Of a stretch of 64,000 nt of DNA, positions 7,814-16,986 are shown in pieces (position 1 is the first letter of the stretch; each line of letters opens with the position of its first letter). Both the position numbers and the translations under genes were made by a program. The stretch comes from Bradyrhizobium forestalis (GTDB lineage: Bacteria > Pseudomonadota > Alphaproteobacteria > Rhizobiales > Xanthobacteraceae). The stretch covers positions 1-64,000 of the forward strand of contig NZ_PGVG01000017.1 in the NCBI RefSeq assembly GCF_002795245.1. The letters are read 5' to 3'. The notes under the pieces are model-generated. The model made no database searches. It was given only the letters and a program-made list of their open reading frames with translations, and was not told the DNA's origin.

Positions 7814-9010
7814 ATGGACCTGTCGTTCAATGCCGAGGAACGTGCCTTCCAGGACGAGGTTCGTGGATTCATTGCCAAGAACCTCACCGAGGAGATGAAG
7901 CGCGCGACAGCGCTGACGCCGTCGGTGTTCTCCGACCCCGATATCGGCATGGCCTGGCAGCGCGCGCTGCACCGCCAGGGCTGGGGCGCGCCGGGCTGGC
8001 CGGTCGAATATGGCGGTCCCAATTGGACGCCGGCGCAGCGCTGGATCTTCGAGACCGAATGCGCGCGGGCCGGCGTACCCAATGTGAATGTCATGGGCGT
8101 GAAGATGGTCGGGCCCGTCATCATCGGCTTCGGCTCACCGGAGCAGAAGAACTTTTACCTGCCTCGCATTCTCTCCGGCGAGGACTATTGGTGCCAGGGC
8201 TATTCCGAGCCGGGCTCCGGCTCCGACCTCTCCTCGCTGAAGACGCGCGCGGTGCGCGACGGCGACGACTACATCATCAACGGCACCAAGATCTGGACCA
8301 CGCATGCGCACCACGCCAACCGCATGTTCGCGCTGGTGCGCACCAGCGACGGGCCGCGACAGCAGGACGGCATCAGCTTCATCCTGATCGACATGAAGAC
8401 GCCTGGCATCACCACGCGCCCCATCCTTACCATCGGCGGCGACCACGAGGTCAACCAGGTGTTCTTCGACGACGTCCGCGTGCCCGTCACGAACCGCGTC
8501 GGCGAGGAAGGCAAGGGCTGGACCTACGGCAAATATCTGCTCGAGTTCGAGCGCGGCTCCGGCATCGCCTCCGCCAAGCTGCGCGAGGGCTTGAAGGCGA
8601 TCGCGGATCTCGCCGAGTCCGACCTGACGGGCCGCGCGATCGACAGCCCCGATATCGCAGCGCGGATCTCGGAGGTGGAGGTCGACATCGACGCGCTGGA
8701 GATGACGGAGCTGCGCGTGCTCTCGGCGCTGCAGACCGGCCAAAATCCAGGCGCAGTGTCGTCGATCCTGAAGCTGCGCAACAGCGAGATCCGGCAAGCG
8801 GTGACGCGGCTCGGGGCCGACGTGATCGGCCATGACGCCCTCACCGTCGAGCCGATGCGCCCGCTCTACAAGCTCAACCACGAACCGGCGCTCCCTGAGG
8901 AGATGCTGACGGTGATGCCGGAATATCTCAACGGCCGGGCGTATACGATCTTCGGCGGCACCTCGGAGATCCAGCGGGATATCATTGCGAAGATGATGCT
9001 GGGGATTTGA
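7814..9010 (+). CDS. Acyl-CoA dehydrogenase family protein (larger subunit-like)
   Basis: This 398-residue protein begins MDLSFNAEERAFQDEVRGFI. It has the flavin and substrate motif WCQGYSEPGSGSDLSSLKTR at about 126-145 and ends with TIFGGTSEIQRDIIAKMMLG, the canonical C-terminal signature of acyl-CoA dehydrogenases. A good ribosome-binding site (GGGAG) precedes the ATG. It closes the three-gene operon, and a palindromic repeat follows at 9036-9194. The N-terminal domain differs from the neighbouring dehydrogenase, in keeping with a two-subunit enzyme rather than a recent duplication. Confidence 0.9.
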   Translation: MDLSFNAEERAFQDEVRGFIAKNLTEEMKRATALTPSVFSDPDIGMAWQRALHRQGWGAPGWPVEYGGPNWTPAQRWIFETECARAGVPNVNVMGVKMVGPVIIGFGSPEQKNFYLPRILSGEDYWCQGYSEPGSGSDLSSLKTRAVRDGDDYIINGTKIWTTHAHHANRMFALVRTSDGPRQQDGISFILIDMKTPGITTRPILTIGGDHEVNQVFFDDVRVPVTNRVGEEGKGWTYGKYLLEFERGSGIASAKLREGLKAIADLAESDLTGRAIDSPDIAARISEVEVDIDALEMTELRVLSALQTGQNPGAVSSILKLRNSEIRQAVTRLGADVIGHDALTVEPMRPLYKLNHEPALPEEMLTVMPEYLNGRAYTIFGGTSEIQRDIIAKMMLGI

Positions 9011-9035
9011 GGCTCGGCTATCACAGCGCCCTCCG

Positions 9036-9194
9036 CTGTCGTCCCGGACAAGCGTCAGCGCAGATCCGGGACCCATAACCACAGGCAGATGTGGTTCCGG
9101 GGACTCGGAGTTACCAGCTTCGCACCACAACCACTTCCTGTGATTATGGGTCCCGGATCGGCGCGCGCTTGAGGCGCGCTTGTCCGGGACGACA
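9036..9194. repeat. Long palindromic intergenic repeat
   Basis: The unit opens with CTGTCGTCCCGGACAAGCG and closes with its mirror CGCTTGTCCGGGACGACAG. GATCCGGGACCCATAA and TTATGGGTCCCGGATC form a second, inner pair. The nested arms could form a long hairpin between two convergent genes (9010 and 9215), where it may end transcription in both directions. Confidence 0.75.
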
Positions 9195-9214
9195 GTGGAG
9201 CTTGGAGCGAACGA

Positions 9215-11536
9215 TTAACTCGCCTTCGCCCCCTTTATCGCCTGCCAGATCTTCTGCGGCGTCAGCGGCGTGTTCAGCCGAGTAATGCCGAGCTCGGCGA
9301 GCGCGTCCATCACGCCGTTGGTGACGCAGGGCGGGCCGCCGATGGCGCCGGATTCGCCGCAGCCCTTGGCGCCGAGCGGGTTGGTGCGGCACGGCGCGGA
9401 GTCATCCAGCGTGACCACGATCGGCGGCACATCGTCGGCGCGCGGGATGCAGTAATCCTGGTAGGTCGCGGTGAGGAGCTGGCCGTCGGCATCGTAGGAG
9501 ACACCCTCATACAGCGCCTGGCCGATGCCTTGCGCGACGCCGCCATGGATTTGCCCCGTGACCAGCATCGGGTTCACCGCGACGCCGACGTCGTCGACCG
9601 TGGTGTAGCGCACGACCTTGGAGACGCCGGTCTCGGGGTCGATCTCGACCTCGCAGATATGCGTGCCGTTGGGCCAGCTCGGACCATCGACCTCACCTTC
9701 GGAATCGACGCTGAGCCTGGCGCCGCTCTCCTTCTCGGCGAGCTCGAACAGGCTGATGCGGCGGTCGGTGCCGACCACGGTGAGCATGCCGCCCTGGTAC
9801 TCGATGTCCTCGACCGAGGTCTCAAGCACGTTGGCCGCCTTCTCGCGCGCCTTCTGGATCAGGTCGTTGGAAGAGACCGCGACCGCGGTGCCGCCGACGA
9901 ACAGCGAGCGCGAGCCGACGCTGCCGAAACCCATGGCAAGATCGGTGTCGCCCTGGATGACGTCGATCTTGTCGAGGGGAATGCCGAGCGTGTCGGAGAT
10001 CATCTGGGTGTAGGTGGTCTGCAGCCCCTGCCCCATGGCCATGGTGCCGGAATGCAGCACGACGCGGCCTTGCGAGGTCGCGTGCAGGCTGACCTTCTCG
10101 GTGTGGGCGCGGCCGCCAGTCCATTCGATGTAGGAGGTGAGGCCGCGGCCGTAGAGCAGGCCCTTCTTCTTCGCCGCCTTCTTGCGCGCGGCAAAGCCGT
10201 CCCAGTCGGCGAGCTTCACCGCGCGATCGAGCATGTGGGCGAAGGCGCCGGAATCGTAGACCTGGCCGGCCGCGTTGGTGTAGGGCAGCTGCGCCGGCTT
10301 GATGTAGTTGGCTTTGCGGATCGCGCGCGGATCCATGCCGATTTTTCGCGCGGCCGCGTCGAACAGGCGCTCGACAATGAACACGGCTTCGGGACGGCCG
10401 GCGCCGCGATAGGCGCCGACGGGCGCGGTGTGGGTCATCACCGACTTCACCTCGAAATGCACCAGCGGCAGGTCGTAGACGCCGGTCTGCACGAACGGTC
10501 CGAGCACCAGCGGAATGATGTTGGCAGCGCCCGAAGAGTACGCGCCGGTGCAGCCGACCGACTTGACCCGATAGGCCAGCACCTTGCCCTTCTCGTCGAG
10601 CGCAAAGGATGCCGTCGAGGTGAGATCGCGGCCATGGGTGCCGCCGACGAACTCGTCGGTGCGGTCACCGCGCCAGCGGATTTTCTTGTTCAGCTTGGTC
10701 GCGGCATAGGCGACGATGCCGTCCTCCGGATAGAGATTGGTCTTCTGGCCAAAGCCGCCGCCGATGTCGCCGACCAGCACGCGGACGCTGTCCTTGGGAC
10801 GCTTGAGCACGGCTTCGGCCAGCACGTCGCGGGTCGAGGCCGGCGTCTGCGACTGCACGTGCAGGAGAAGACGTCCGGACTTCTTGTCGATCTCGGCGAT
10901 GGTTGAGCGCGGCTCCATCGCCGACGGCACCAGGCGCTGGCTGACGAGATCGAGCTCGACGGTGTGCGCCGCCTTGGCAAATGCTTCGTCCACCTTGGCG
11001 GCGTCGCCATAGCTCATCGCGCCGACGATGTTGTCGGGCGCCTCCGGCCACACCACGGGCGCGCCGGGCTTCACCGCCTCGACGGGATCGACCACCGCGG
11101 GCTGCACGTCGTATTCGACCACGATCGCCTCGGCCGCGGTCTGCGCCTCCACGCGCGATGAAGCCACCACCGCGGCCACGGCCTCGCCGGCATAGCGCAC
11201 GACCTCGTGGGCGAGCAGCCGGCGCGGCGGCACCGTCATCGGCTTGCCGTCGGGGCGCTTGAAGATGCTCAGCGTCGGGATGCTGCCGATGTCGTCCTTG
11301 ACGAGGTCCGCGCCGGTGTAGATCGCGGCAACGCCGGGCATCGCGGCCGCGGCGCTGGTGTCGATCGAGACGACCTTCGCGTGAGCGTGCGGCGAGCGTA
11401 GCACGTACAACCACAGCGCGCCGTCCTCCGGCTTGTCGTCGATGAACTGTCCCTTCCCGGTGAGCAGCCGTTGATCTTCCAAACGCTTGACGGGTTGCCC
11501 CGCTCCGAAACGCAAATTGCCGGGAAGAATGTTCAT
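9215..11536 (-). CDS. Molybdopterin-binding large subunit, CO/xanthine dehydrogenase family (form II-like)
   Basis: The 773-residue product has the two-domain layout of CoxL/XdhA proteins: GQPVKRLEDQRLLTGKGQFI at the start, GDIGGGFGQK at about 257-266, the active-site loop AYRGAGR at 375-381, and the catalytic-Glu region GCGESGAIG near the C-terminus. The loop AYRGAGR is that of form II (so-called CoxL-like) enzymes rather than the AYxCSFR loop of bona fide CO dehydrogenase, so CO oxidation is not expected. Substrate remains open. No FAD-binding or [2Fe-2S] subunit gene is adjacent, so those partners must be encoded elsewhere, or the protein works differently. Confidence 0.88.
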   Translation of the reverse strand: MNILPGNLRFGAGQPVKRLEDQRLLTGKGQFIDDKPEDGALWLYVLRSPHAHAKVVSIDTSAAAAMPGVAAIYTGADLVKDDIGSIPTLSIFKRPDGKPMTVPPRRLLAHEVVRYAGEAVAAVVASSRVEAQTAAEAIVVEYDVQPAVVDPVEAVKPGAPVVWPEAPDNIVGAMSYGDAAKVDEAFAKAAHTVELDLVSQRLVPSAMEPRSTIAEIDKKSGRLLLHVQSQTPASTRDVLAEAVLKRPKDSVRVLVGDIGGGFGQKTNLYPEDGIVAYAATKLNKKIRWRGDRTDEFVGGTHGRDLTSTASFALDEKGKVLAYRVKSVGCTGAYSSGAANIIPLVLGPFVQTGVYDLPLVHFEVKSVMTHTAPVGAYRGAGRPEAVFIVERLFDAAARKIGMDPRAIRKANYIKPAQLPYTNAAGQVYDSGAFAHMLDRAVKLADWDGFAARKKAAKKKGLLYGRGLTSYIEWTGGRAHTEKVSLHATSQGRVVLHSGTMAMGQGLQTTYTQMISDTLGIPLDKIDVIQGDTDLAMGFGSVGSRSLFVGGTAVAVSSNDLIQKAREKAANVLETSVEDIEYQGGMLTVVGTDRRISLFELAEKESGARLSVDSEGEVDGPSWPNGTHICEVEIDPETGVSKVVRYTTVDDVGVAVNPMLVTGQIHGGVAQGIGQALYEGVSYDADGQLLTATYQDYCIPRADDVPPIVVTLDDSAPCRTNPLGAKGCGESGAIGGPPCVTNGVMDALAELGITRLNTPLTPQKIWQAIKGAKAS

Positions 11537-11666
11537 TCCGTGGGGTCCTCAAGGTCTTTTCGAAACTGCGGGCAGCCTTTTAGCGGATCGATCAGGGGCG
11601 TACCAGCCGCGGTTTTGGGCGGGATATCCACGATTTCGGCATGCCGTCACGCAGATTCGAGATTCT

Positions 11667-11760
11667 GTAGGGTGGGCAAAGGCGCCCTTGCGCCGTGCCC
11701 ACCATCGCTCAACTGACGCGATTCGGGATGGTGGGCACGCTACGCTTTGCCCACCCTACG
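11667..11760. repeat. Inverted repeat with GTAGGGTGGGCAAAG arms
   Basis: GTAGGGTGGGCAAAG at 11667 is mirrored by CTTTGCCCACCCTAC ending at 11759, with an inner pair GTGCCCACCAT/ATGGTGGGCAC. It lies in the 250-bp gap upstream of the CoxL-like gene and downstream of the DapA-family gene. This is a dispersed palindrome type, and I see no gene in the gap. Confidence 0.75.
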
Positions 11761-11789
11761 GCACTGATCGTGTCGAGGATGACCGCTCG

Positions 11790-12665
11790 CTAATCAAGCT
11801 CCCGCAGCGCCGCCTCCACGACCTTCCGCGCATCAGCCGTCAGCGCGGCCTGCGGCGGGACGGGATCGCCGACGTCGTAGCCCTGGATCGAAAGCCCGGC
11901 CTTGATACAGGCGGCGAGATTGAAGCGGGCGAACGCCTCGTTGATGCGCCACAGCCTGCGCTGGAGCGCCATGGCCTCATCCCAGCGGCCGGCCTTGCAG
12001 AGGTCGTAGAGCTTAACGCTCTGGCGCGGGATGATGCAGGCGGGGCCCGCCATCCAGCCGAGGCCACCGATCAGCATCACCGCGGCCGGAATATGGGCCG
12101 AGGCGGAGAACACGCGCAAGCCATCGCCGCAGCGGTTCATGATCGAGAGCAGCCGGCCGGTATTGGTCGAGGCGTCCTTGATGTAGCCGATGCGCGGATG
12201 TTCGGCGAGGCGCGCAATGACATCGAGGGTGAGATCGGAGCGCTGGAATTGCGGATTGGTGTAGATGACGACCGGAATGTCCACGGCATCCGCGATGGCG
12301 CGGAAATAGGATTCGACCTGGACATCAGTGAGCGGGAAATAGGCTTCCAGGATCGCGAGGATGCCGTCGGCGCCGAGTGCCTGATAGGCTCTCGCCTGCG
12401 CCACCGCATCCGCGGTCGAGGTGGAGGCGACCCCGGCCACGACCGGCACGCGGCCCTTTGCCACCTCTATCGTGGCCTGCACGATCGCGGTGCGCTGCGC
12501 GGCATTGAGATATGCGAATTCCCCGGTCGAGCCGAGTGGCGTCAGCCCGTGCACGCCGGCGCCGATCAGATCGTCGCAGAGCTTTGCGAGCACGTTGGTC
12601 CGCACCGTGCCGTCGGCATCGACGGGTGAGACGAGATAGGGAAAGACGCCGTGGAATTCGGACAT
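11790..12665 (-). CDS. Dihydrodipicolinate synthase/N-acetylneuraminate lyase family protein
   Basis: The 291-residue product is a TIM-barrel aldolase of the DapA/NanA superfamily. The GLTPLGSTGEFAYL segment (about 39-52) binds the substrate carboxylate, the catalytic Tyr lies in VVIYTNP (about 130-136), and the Schiff-base Lys lies in RIGYIKDAS (about 157-165). These enzymes make or cleave pyruvate-containing sugar acids or amino acid precursors. Whether this is lysine biosynthesis or catabolism cannot be told, but the isolated position away from lysine genes favours a catabolic lyase. It is separated by 61 bases from the VOC protein gene upstream on the same strand. Confidence 0.88.
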   Translation of the reverse strand: MSEFHGVFPYLVSPVDADGTVRTNVLAKLCDDLIGAGVHGLTPLGSTGEFAYLNAAQRTAIVQATIEVAKGRVPVVAGVASTSTADAVAQARAYQALGADGILAILEAYFPLTDVQVESYFRAIADAVDIPVVIYTNPQFQRSDLTLDVIARLAEHPRIGYIKDASTNTGRLLSIMNRCGDGLRVFSASAHIPAAVMLIGGLGWMAGPACIIPRQSVKLYDLCKAGRWDEAMALQRRLWRINEAFARFNLAACIKAGLSIQGYDVGDPVPPQAALTADARKVVEAALRELD

Positions 12666-12726
12666 ATCGGAGGCTTCCGGAAAGCTGCTGGCACCCCACG
12701 GGTATTAGCAATGCCCGCCCCGGCGA

Positions 12727-13692
12727 TCAAACCTTGAGCAGGCGTACCCGCGTGCCCCAGGGATCGACCGCCTCCACGCCGTCGGCAAGCGCCGTGACCT
12801 TCACACCGCCCTTGCGCAGGCGCTCCTCCTGGGCGGCGAGCAGCTCCGGCTTCGCCATCACCAGCGAGAACCAGGCGAGACCGGTCGTCGACTCGTCGCG
12901 CTGGCCGGCGCCCTGGCTCTGCCAGACATTCATCCCGAGATGGTGATGATAGCGGCCCGACGACAGGAACGCCGCACCATTGCGCTTGCGGGTCGGGTCG
13001 AGGCCGACCGTGCCGTGATAGAAGCTCTCGGCTTGCGCGAGATCGCCGACGCGCAGATGCATGTGGCCGATGCGCAATCCATCCGGCGCCTTGGCGTAAT
13101 CAGGCACGCGCGTATTCGTGAGCGACAGCAGATCGGGGATGTTGAGCTCGTCGGTCGCCATCTTCACGCTGCCCTCGCTCCATTGCCATTGCGAGGGATC
13201 GCGGTCGGCGTAGACCTCGATGCCATTGCCTTCGGGGTCGTCGAGATAGACGGATTCGGAGACGAGGTGATCGGCAAAGCCCGACAGCGGCACGCGGTGC
13301 GAAGCGGCGTGAACCAGCCAGCGCGCGAGATCCTTGCGGGTCGGCATCAGGAAGGCGGTGTGATAGAGGCCGGCGGCGTTGCGCGGCTCGATTGCGGCAT
13401 CGGGCCGGGCCTCCAGCACCAGCAGCGTGAGGCCTGATGTGCCGAGTTTTGCTGCGGCTGCCGACCGCTCCATCACGGTGAGCCCGATCACGTCGCGGTA
13501 ATAGTCCGCAACCTTGTCGAGATTCTTCACCCGCAGCGTGACCATGCCGACCCGCATCGGCGTACGGCTGGCAAAGGTCGGGCCACCGCCCTGCGGCGTG
13601 CCCTCGGCACGTGCCGCGGCTGCGGCCGCCATCGCGAGTGAGGTCGCGCCGGCAAGTTGCAGCAGGGTGCGGCGGGTGAGGTCGATGGTCAT
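12727..13692 (-). CDS. Tat-exported VOC-family protein (catechol 2,3-dioxygenase-like)
   Basis: The N-terminus TIDLTRRTLLQLAGATSLAM is a twin-arginine signal, so the folded protein is exported. The 321-residue chain contains two vicinal-oxygen-chelate modules, about 42-160 (MVTLRVKNLDKVADYYRDVI; DDPEGNGIEVYADR) and about 205-320 (IGHMHLRVGDLAQAESFYHG). Candidate metal ligands are His and Glu in these motifs. It resembles CatE-type extradiol dioxygenase-like proteins. Export of a VOC protein is unusual because most are cytosolic. Substrate is unknown. Confidence 0.82.
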   Translation of the reverse strand: MTIDLTRRTLLQLAGATSLAMAAAAAARAEGTPQGGGPTFASRTPMRVGMVTLRVKNLDKVADYYRDVIGLTVMERSAAAAKLGTSGLTLLVLEARPDAAIEPRNAAGLYHTAFLMPTRKDLARWLVHAASHRVPLSGFADHLVSESVYLDDPEGNGIEVYADRDPSQWQWSEGSVKMATDELNIPDLLSLTNTRVPDYAKAPDGLRIGHMHLRVGDLAQAESFYHGTVGLDPTRKRNGAAFLSSGRYHHHLGMNVWQSQGAGQRDESTTGLAWFSLVMAKPELLAAQEERLRKGGVKVTALADGVEAVDPWGTRVRLLKV

Positions 13693-13883
13693 CGGTCGAG
13701 GCTCGCTGAGAGGCTATGAGACGTAATTGCCGGATTGCTACACGTTCCCGTGAGGCGGTCCCAATCACATATTCGTCGGGGGCGGCCCGGCGCAGGCCCG
13801 GCCGTCCCCCATGTCCTGGCCACCCGGCCAGTTTCGCGAACGCCTGCGACGTCCCAGATTGAGGACAGCTACAGGAGCCTGCC

Positions 13884-14750
13884 ATGACCGAACCAACTCC
13901 CCTGTCCTCACTGTCGTCCGCGCTCGCGGACTTGGTGGCGCGCACCGCGCCGTCCGTCGTCTCCGTGCATTCGCATCGCTCCCGCGCGACCGGCTTTGCC
14001 TGGAAGCCCGGCCTGATCGTCACTGCGGATGAGGCCCTCGCCGACGAAGGCGCGGTCGAGATCGGCCTTGCCGACGGCGGCACCGCGTCCGCCACGATCG
14101 TCGGCCGCGACCATACGACCGATATCGCGCTGCTGCGCGTCGATGCCGCCATCGCGCCGGTGAAGCTGGCTGCGGCGGTGCCGCCCCTCGGCGCCTTATC
14201 GGTGGTGGTCGCCACCAACCGCGATACACCGAGTGCGGCGCTCGGGATGGTATCGGCGTCCGGCAAGAGCTGGCGCTCCTTGCGCGGCGGCGACATCGAC
14301 GCCCGGATCGAGCTCGACGTCCGCCTGCGCGGCAGCCAGCAGGGCGGCCTCGCGCTCGATGCATCGGGTGAAGCCTTCGGAATGGCCGTGCTCGGACCGC
14401 AGCGCGTGCTGGTGATCCCGACGGCGACGATCGAGCGCGTCGCCGCCCAGCTCGAGGCGCGCGGCCGCATCGCGCGCGGCTATCTCGGCCTCGGGCTCCA
14501 GCCGGTGCGGCTCGACGACGGCATCGGCGCGATGGTGATGAATGTCGACAAGGCCGGGCCTTCGGCCGCGGCCGGCATCCGCCAGGGCGACGTGATCGTG
14601 GCGGTCAACGACCAAAAACTGTCGGGCGTGCGCGCGCTGTCGCGAACGCTGGGACCTGCGAGCGTCGGCGCGGTGGTCGACGTCGCCGTGCGCCGCGGCG
14701 GCGAGCCGATCAGCTTCAAGGTCACGGTCAGCGAGAGGCCGGAGACGTGA
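13884..14750 (+). CDS. HtrA/DegP-like pseudoprotease with C-terminal PDZ domain
   Basis: The 288-residue protein follows the trypsin-fold layout of HtrA proteases at about 15-185 (ARTAPSVVSV; GRDHTTDIALLRVD), then has a PDZ domain at about 195-285 (ARGYLGLGLQPVRL; GPSAAAGIRQGDVIVAVNDQ). The Asp of the triad is present in TTDIAL. However, the TNxHVV position reads TADEAL (His to Glu), and the GNSGGPL position reads GSQQGGLAL (nucleophilic Ser replaced). No signal peptide is present, so it should be cytosolic. It is expected to bind rather than cleave peptides. The ATG follows AGGAG. Its stop codon overlaps the GTG start of the LuxR-type gene, indicating translational coupling. Confidence 0.85.
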   Translation: MTEPTPLSSLSSALADLVARTAPSVVSVHSHRSRATGFAWKPGLIVTADEALADEGAVEIGLADGGTASATIVGRDHTTDIALLRVDAAIAPVKLAAAVPPLGALSVVVATNRDTPSAALGMVSASGKSWRSLRGGDIDARIELDVRLRGSQQGGLALDASGEAFGMAVLGPQRVLVIPTATIERVAAQLEARGRIARGYLGLGLQPVRLDDGIGAMVMNVDKAGPSAAAGIRQGDVIVAVNDQKLSGVRALSRTLGPASVGAVVDVAVRRGGEPISFKVTVSERPET

Positions 14751-15118
14751 GCGAGGACAAGACGGCCGAGATCGTATTGTCGCTGGAGATCGACGATCCC
14801 ACCCTCGCCAATCGCCTGGCCGCTCTGCTCGGCAACGTTGCCGGACTTCGCCTTGCCGCGCCGGGCGAAACCGCCGCGGCGACGATTGTCGCCCGCGATC
14901 CGCGCATCATGCCCGAGGACATCGCGCTGACGCAGCGCGAGCTCGACGTGCTGGCGCTGATGGCCGAGGGCGCTTCCAACAAGATGATTGCCCGGCAACT
15001 CGGCATCTCGGTGCACACCGTGAAATTCCATGTCGGCTCGCTGCTCGACAAGCTGGATGCCACCGGACGCACCGATGCGGTCGCGCATGCGGCACGGCGC
15101 GGCGTGATCGAGCTTTGA
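14747..15118 (+). CDS. Short LuxR/FixJ-type HTH transcription regulator
   Basis: The 123-residue product ends with a complete LuxR-type helix-turn-helix at about 58-120 (LTQRELDVLALMAEGASNKM; HTVKFHVGSLLDKL). The roughly 55-residue N-terminal part is too short for a receiver domain and has no phospho-acceptor pocket that I can see. It starts with GTG overlapping the TGA of the pseudoprotease gene (GTGA), so the two are almost surely made together. A PDZ-bearing partner without protease activity plus a minimal DNA-binding protein suggests a signal-responsive pair. Targets are unknown. Confidence 0.85.
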   Translation: MSEDKTAEIVLSLEIDDPTLANRLAALLGNVAGLRLAAPGETAAATIVARDPRIMPEDIALTQRELDVLALMAEGASNKMIARQLGISVHTVKFHVGSLLDKLDATGRTDAVAHAARRGVIEL

Positions 15119-15130
15119 CACCGCCGAGCC

Positions 15131-16207
15131 TCATGGCGCTGATGTCGCCGGGAAGCTGAGCTCGACCTTCAAGCCCGGCGCATTGTCATTCAGCGCAATC
15201 TCGGCGCCATGAAGCCGCGCGACCGCGGCGACGAGGCTGAGGCCGAGACCATTGCCCGGCGTGTAGCGGCTCTGCTCGAGCCGGTAGAAGCGCTTGAAGA
15301 CATGATCGCGCTGCTCGGCGGGAATCCCCGGACCGTCGTCGGCAATCGAGATCACCGCACCGCGATCGGCTCTGCGGCAGCTCACAGTCACCTGCCCGCC
15401 CTTGCGGCCATGCTTGATCGCGTTGTCGACGAGATTGGCGATGGCATCGAACAGCAGGTCGCGATCGCCAGTGATCGCGACCTCGCGGTCGCCATCGAGG
15501 CTGAGCCGCGTGGCAACCTGCTCGGCGGCGGCATCGTAGAGCTCGACGACCTCGCCGGCGATCTCGGCGAGATCAAGCGCGCGGAAGGCGCCGGTGCGGG
15601 CGCGGGTCTCGATCTCGGAGATCCGCGTGATGGAGGCGAACATGCCGAGCACGGCGTCGAGATCGGCGATGGTGTCCCCGATCAGCGCCGCATCGGCCTC
15701 GCTGTTGCGCGGCGTGTGATAGGCCTTTTCCAGCCGACCACGCATCCGCGTCAGCGGCGTGCGCAGATCGTGCGCGACATTGTCGCTGACCTGCTTGACC
15801 TCGCCCATCAGCGTCTCGATGCGGTCGAGCATCTGGTTGAGGTTTTCGGCGACGCGATCCCACTCGTCATTGCTGCCGCGCAGGGGGATACGCTGGTCGA
15901 GGCCGGAGAGCATGATGGCGCGGCTGGTGGCGTTGATCTGCTCGATCCTCCCTACCGTGCGCCGCGTCACCAGCACCGCCGCGAGCCCGGCGAGCACCAG
16001 CAGCAGCGCGGCGACGGCGGCCATCGCAAGCTCGATCATGCCGGTGAAACCGTCATGATCGATTGCCGTGCCGAGCCGGCGCTCCACATAGGCGAGCGTG
16101 CCGAAATAGACATAGGCCATGATCGCCGCGACGATCAGCCCGAATGCCGCGATCGCGATCAGCGCCAGGCGGAAGGTCGAGGAGCGAAGAGTCTTAGCCA
16201 GGAGCAC
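15131..16207 (-). CDS. Sensor histidine kinase (EnvZ/QseC-like)
   Basis: The 358-residue kinase has two membrane helices (about 14-34 and 57-80) enclosing a periplasmic loop of only some 20 residues, then HAMP (about 80-130). The HisKA motif has its phospho-His in NVAHDLRTPLTRMRGRL (about 142-158), and the ATPase domain has NLVDNAIKHG, DDGPGIP and GNGLGLSLV boxes. The short loop suggests sensing within the membrane or by a partner. Its start overlaps the 3' end of the response-regulator gene by 14 bases, so the two are an operon read regulator-first. Confidence 0.92.
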   Translation of the reverse strand: MLLAKTLRSSTFRLALIAIAAFGLIVAAIMAYVYFGTLAYVERRLGTAIDHDGFTGMIELAMAAVAALLLVLAGLAAVLVTRRTVGRIEQINATSRAIMLSGLDQRIPLRGSNDEWDRVAENLNQMLDRIETLMGEVKQVSDNVAHDLRTPLTRMRGRLEKAYHTPRNSEADAALIGDTIADLDAVLGMFASITRISEIETRARTGAFRALDLAEIAGEVVELYDAAAEQVATRLSLDGDREVAITGDRDLLFDAIANLVDNAIKHGRKGGQVTVSCRRADRGAVISIADDGPGIPAEQRDHVFKRFYRLEQSRYTPGNGLGLSLVAAVARLHGAEIALNDNAPGLKVELSFPATSAP

Positions 16208-16886
16208 GGAGGCAATATCCGATGCCGCGAATGGTGTGGATCAGCGGATAGGCCTGGGCATCGTCGACCTTGCGGCGGACCCGGCCCACATAGACGTCGA
16301 TGATGTTGGTGGAGGGATCGAAATGCAGGTCCCAGACATGCTGGAGCAGCATCGCGCGGGAGACGACGCGGCCCTCGTTGCGGACGAGATATTCGAGCAG
16401 CTGGAATTCCCGCGGCAGCAGCGGGATCTTGCGGCCGCGGCGGGAGGCGCTACGCGCGATCAGGTCGATGGCGAGATCGCCGACGCGCAGCAGCGTTTCC
16501 TTGGCGATGGTCTCGCTGCGGCGACCGAGCGCCTCGAGCCGCGCCAGCAATTCGGTGAAGGAGAACGGCTTGACGAGGTAGTCGTCGCCGCCGGCGCGCA
16601 AGCCGCGCACGCGGTCGTCGACTTCGCCGAGTGCGGAGATGATCAGAAACGGTGACGCGATGCCATCGTCGCGCAACTGACGCATCACGCTGATGCCGTC
16701 GATATCGGGCAGCATGCGGTCGATGGTGATCACGGCATAGTCGCGCGCGGCGCCGTGGCTGAGGGCTTCGCGGCCATTGGCTGCGAGGTCGACGTCGTAG
16801 CCCGAGACAGTCAGCTCCTCGACGAGTTGACCTGCGGTTTCCGGATCGTCCTCGACGACCAGGATGCGGCGGTGACCTCCGGTCAT
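16194..16886 (-). CDS. OmpR/PhoB-family response regulator
   Basis: The 230-residue protein has a receiver domain (about 6-118; acidic pocket VEDDP at the start, phospho-acceptor Asp in ITIDRMLPDIDG, Lys in LVKPFSFTEL). It ends with a winged-helix effector domain (about 130-227; LPREFQLLEYLVRNEGRVVS, then VYVGRVRRKVD). It is the cognate partner of the kinase downstream, with which it overlaps. The regulated genes cannot be seen from the sequence. Confidence 0.93.
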   Translation of the reverse strand: MTGGHRRILVVEDDPETAGQLVEELTVSGYDVDLAANGREALSHGAARDYAVITIDRMLPDIDGISVMRQLRDDGIASPFLIISALGEVDDRVRGLRAGGDDYLVKPFSFTELLARLEALGRRSETIAKETLLRVGDLAIDLIARSASRRGRKIPLLPREFQLLEYLVRNEGRVVSRAMLLQHVWDLHFDPSTNIIDVYVGRVRRKVDDAQAYPLIHTIRGIGYCLRAPG

Positions 16887-16986
16887 GACAAACTCCGCGC
16901 GACGATCGCCACCAGACTATCCCGTTCCGGGGCTGAGCGGAACTGCCCGATGGCGATCGCGACAATGGTGCGGTACGGCGATGCGA

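Noticed and set aside
6047..8835. Long overlapping plus-strand frames across the acyl-CoA dehydrogenase genes
   Set aside because: They are out-of-frame readings of the dehydrogenase genes; only the in-frame proteins carry family motifs.
13884..14750. Active DegP/HtrA protease
   Set aside because: Two of three catalytic residues are replaced and there is no export signal.
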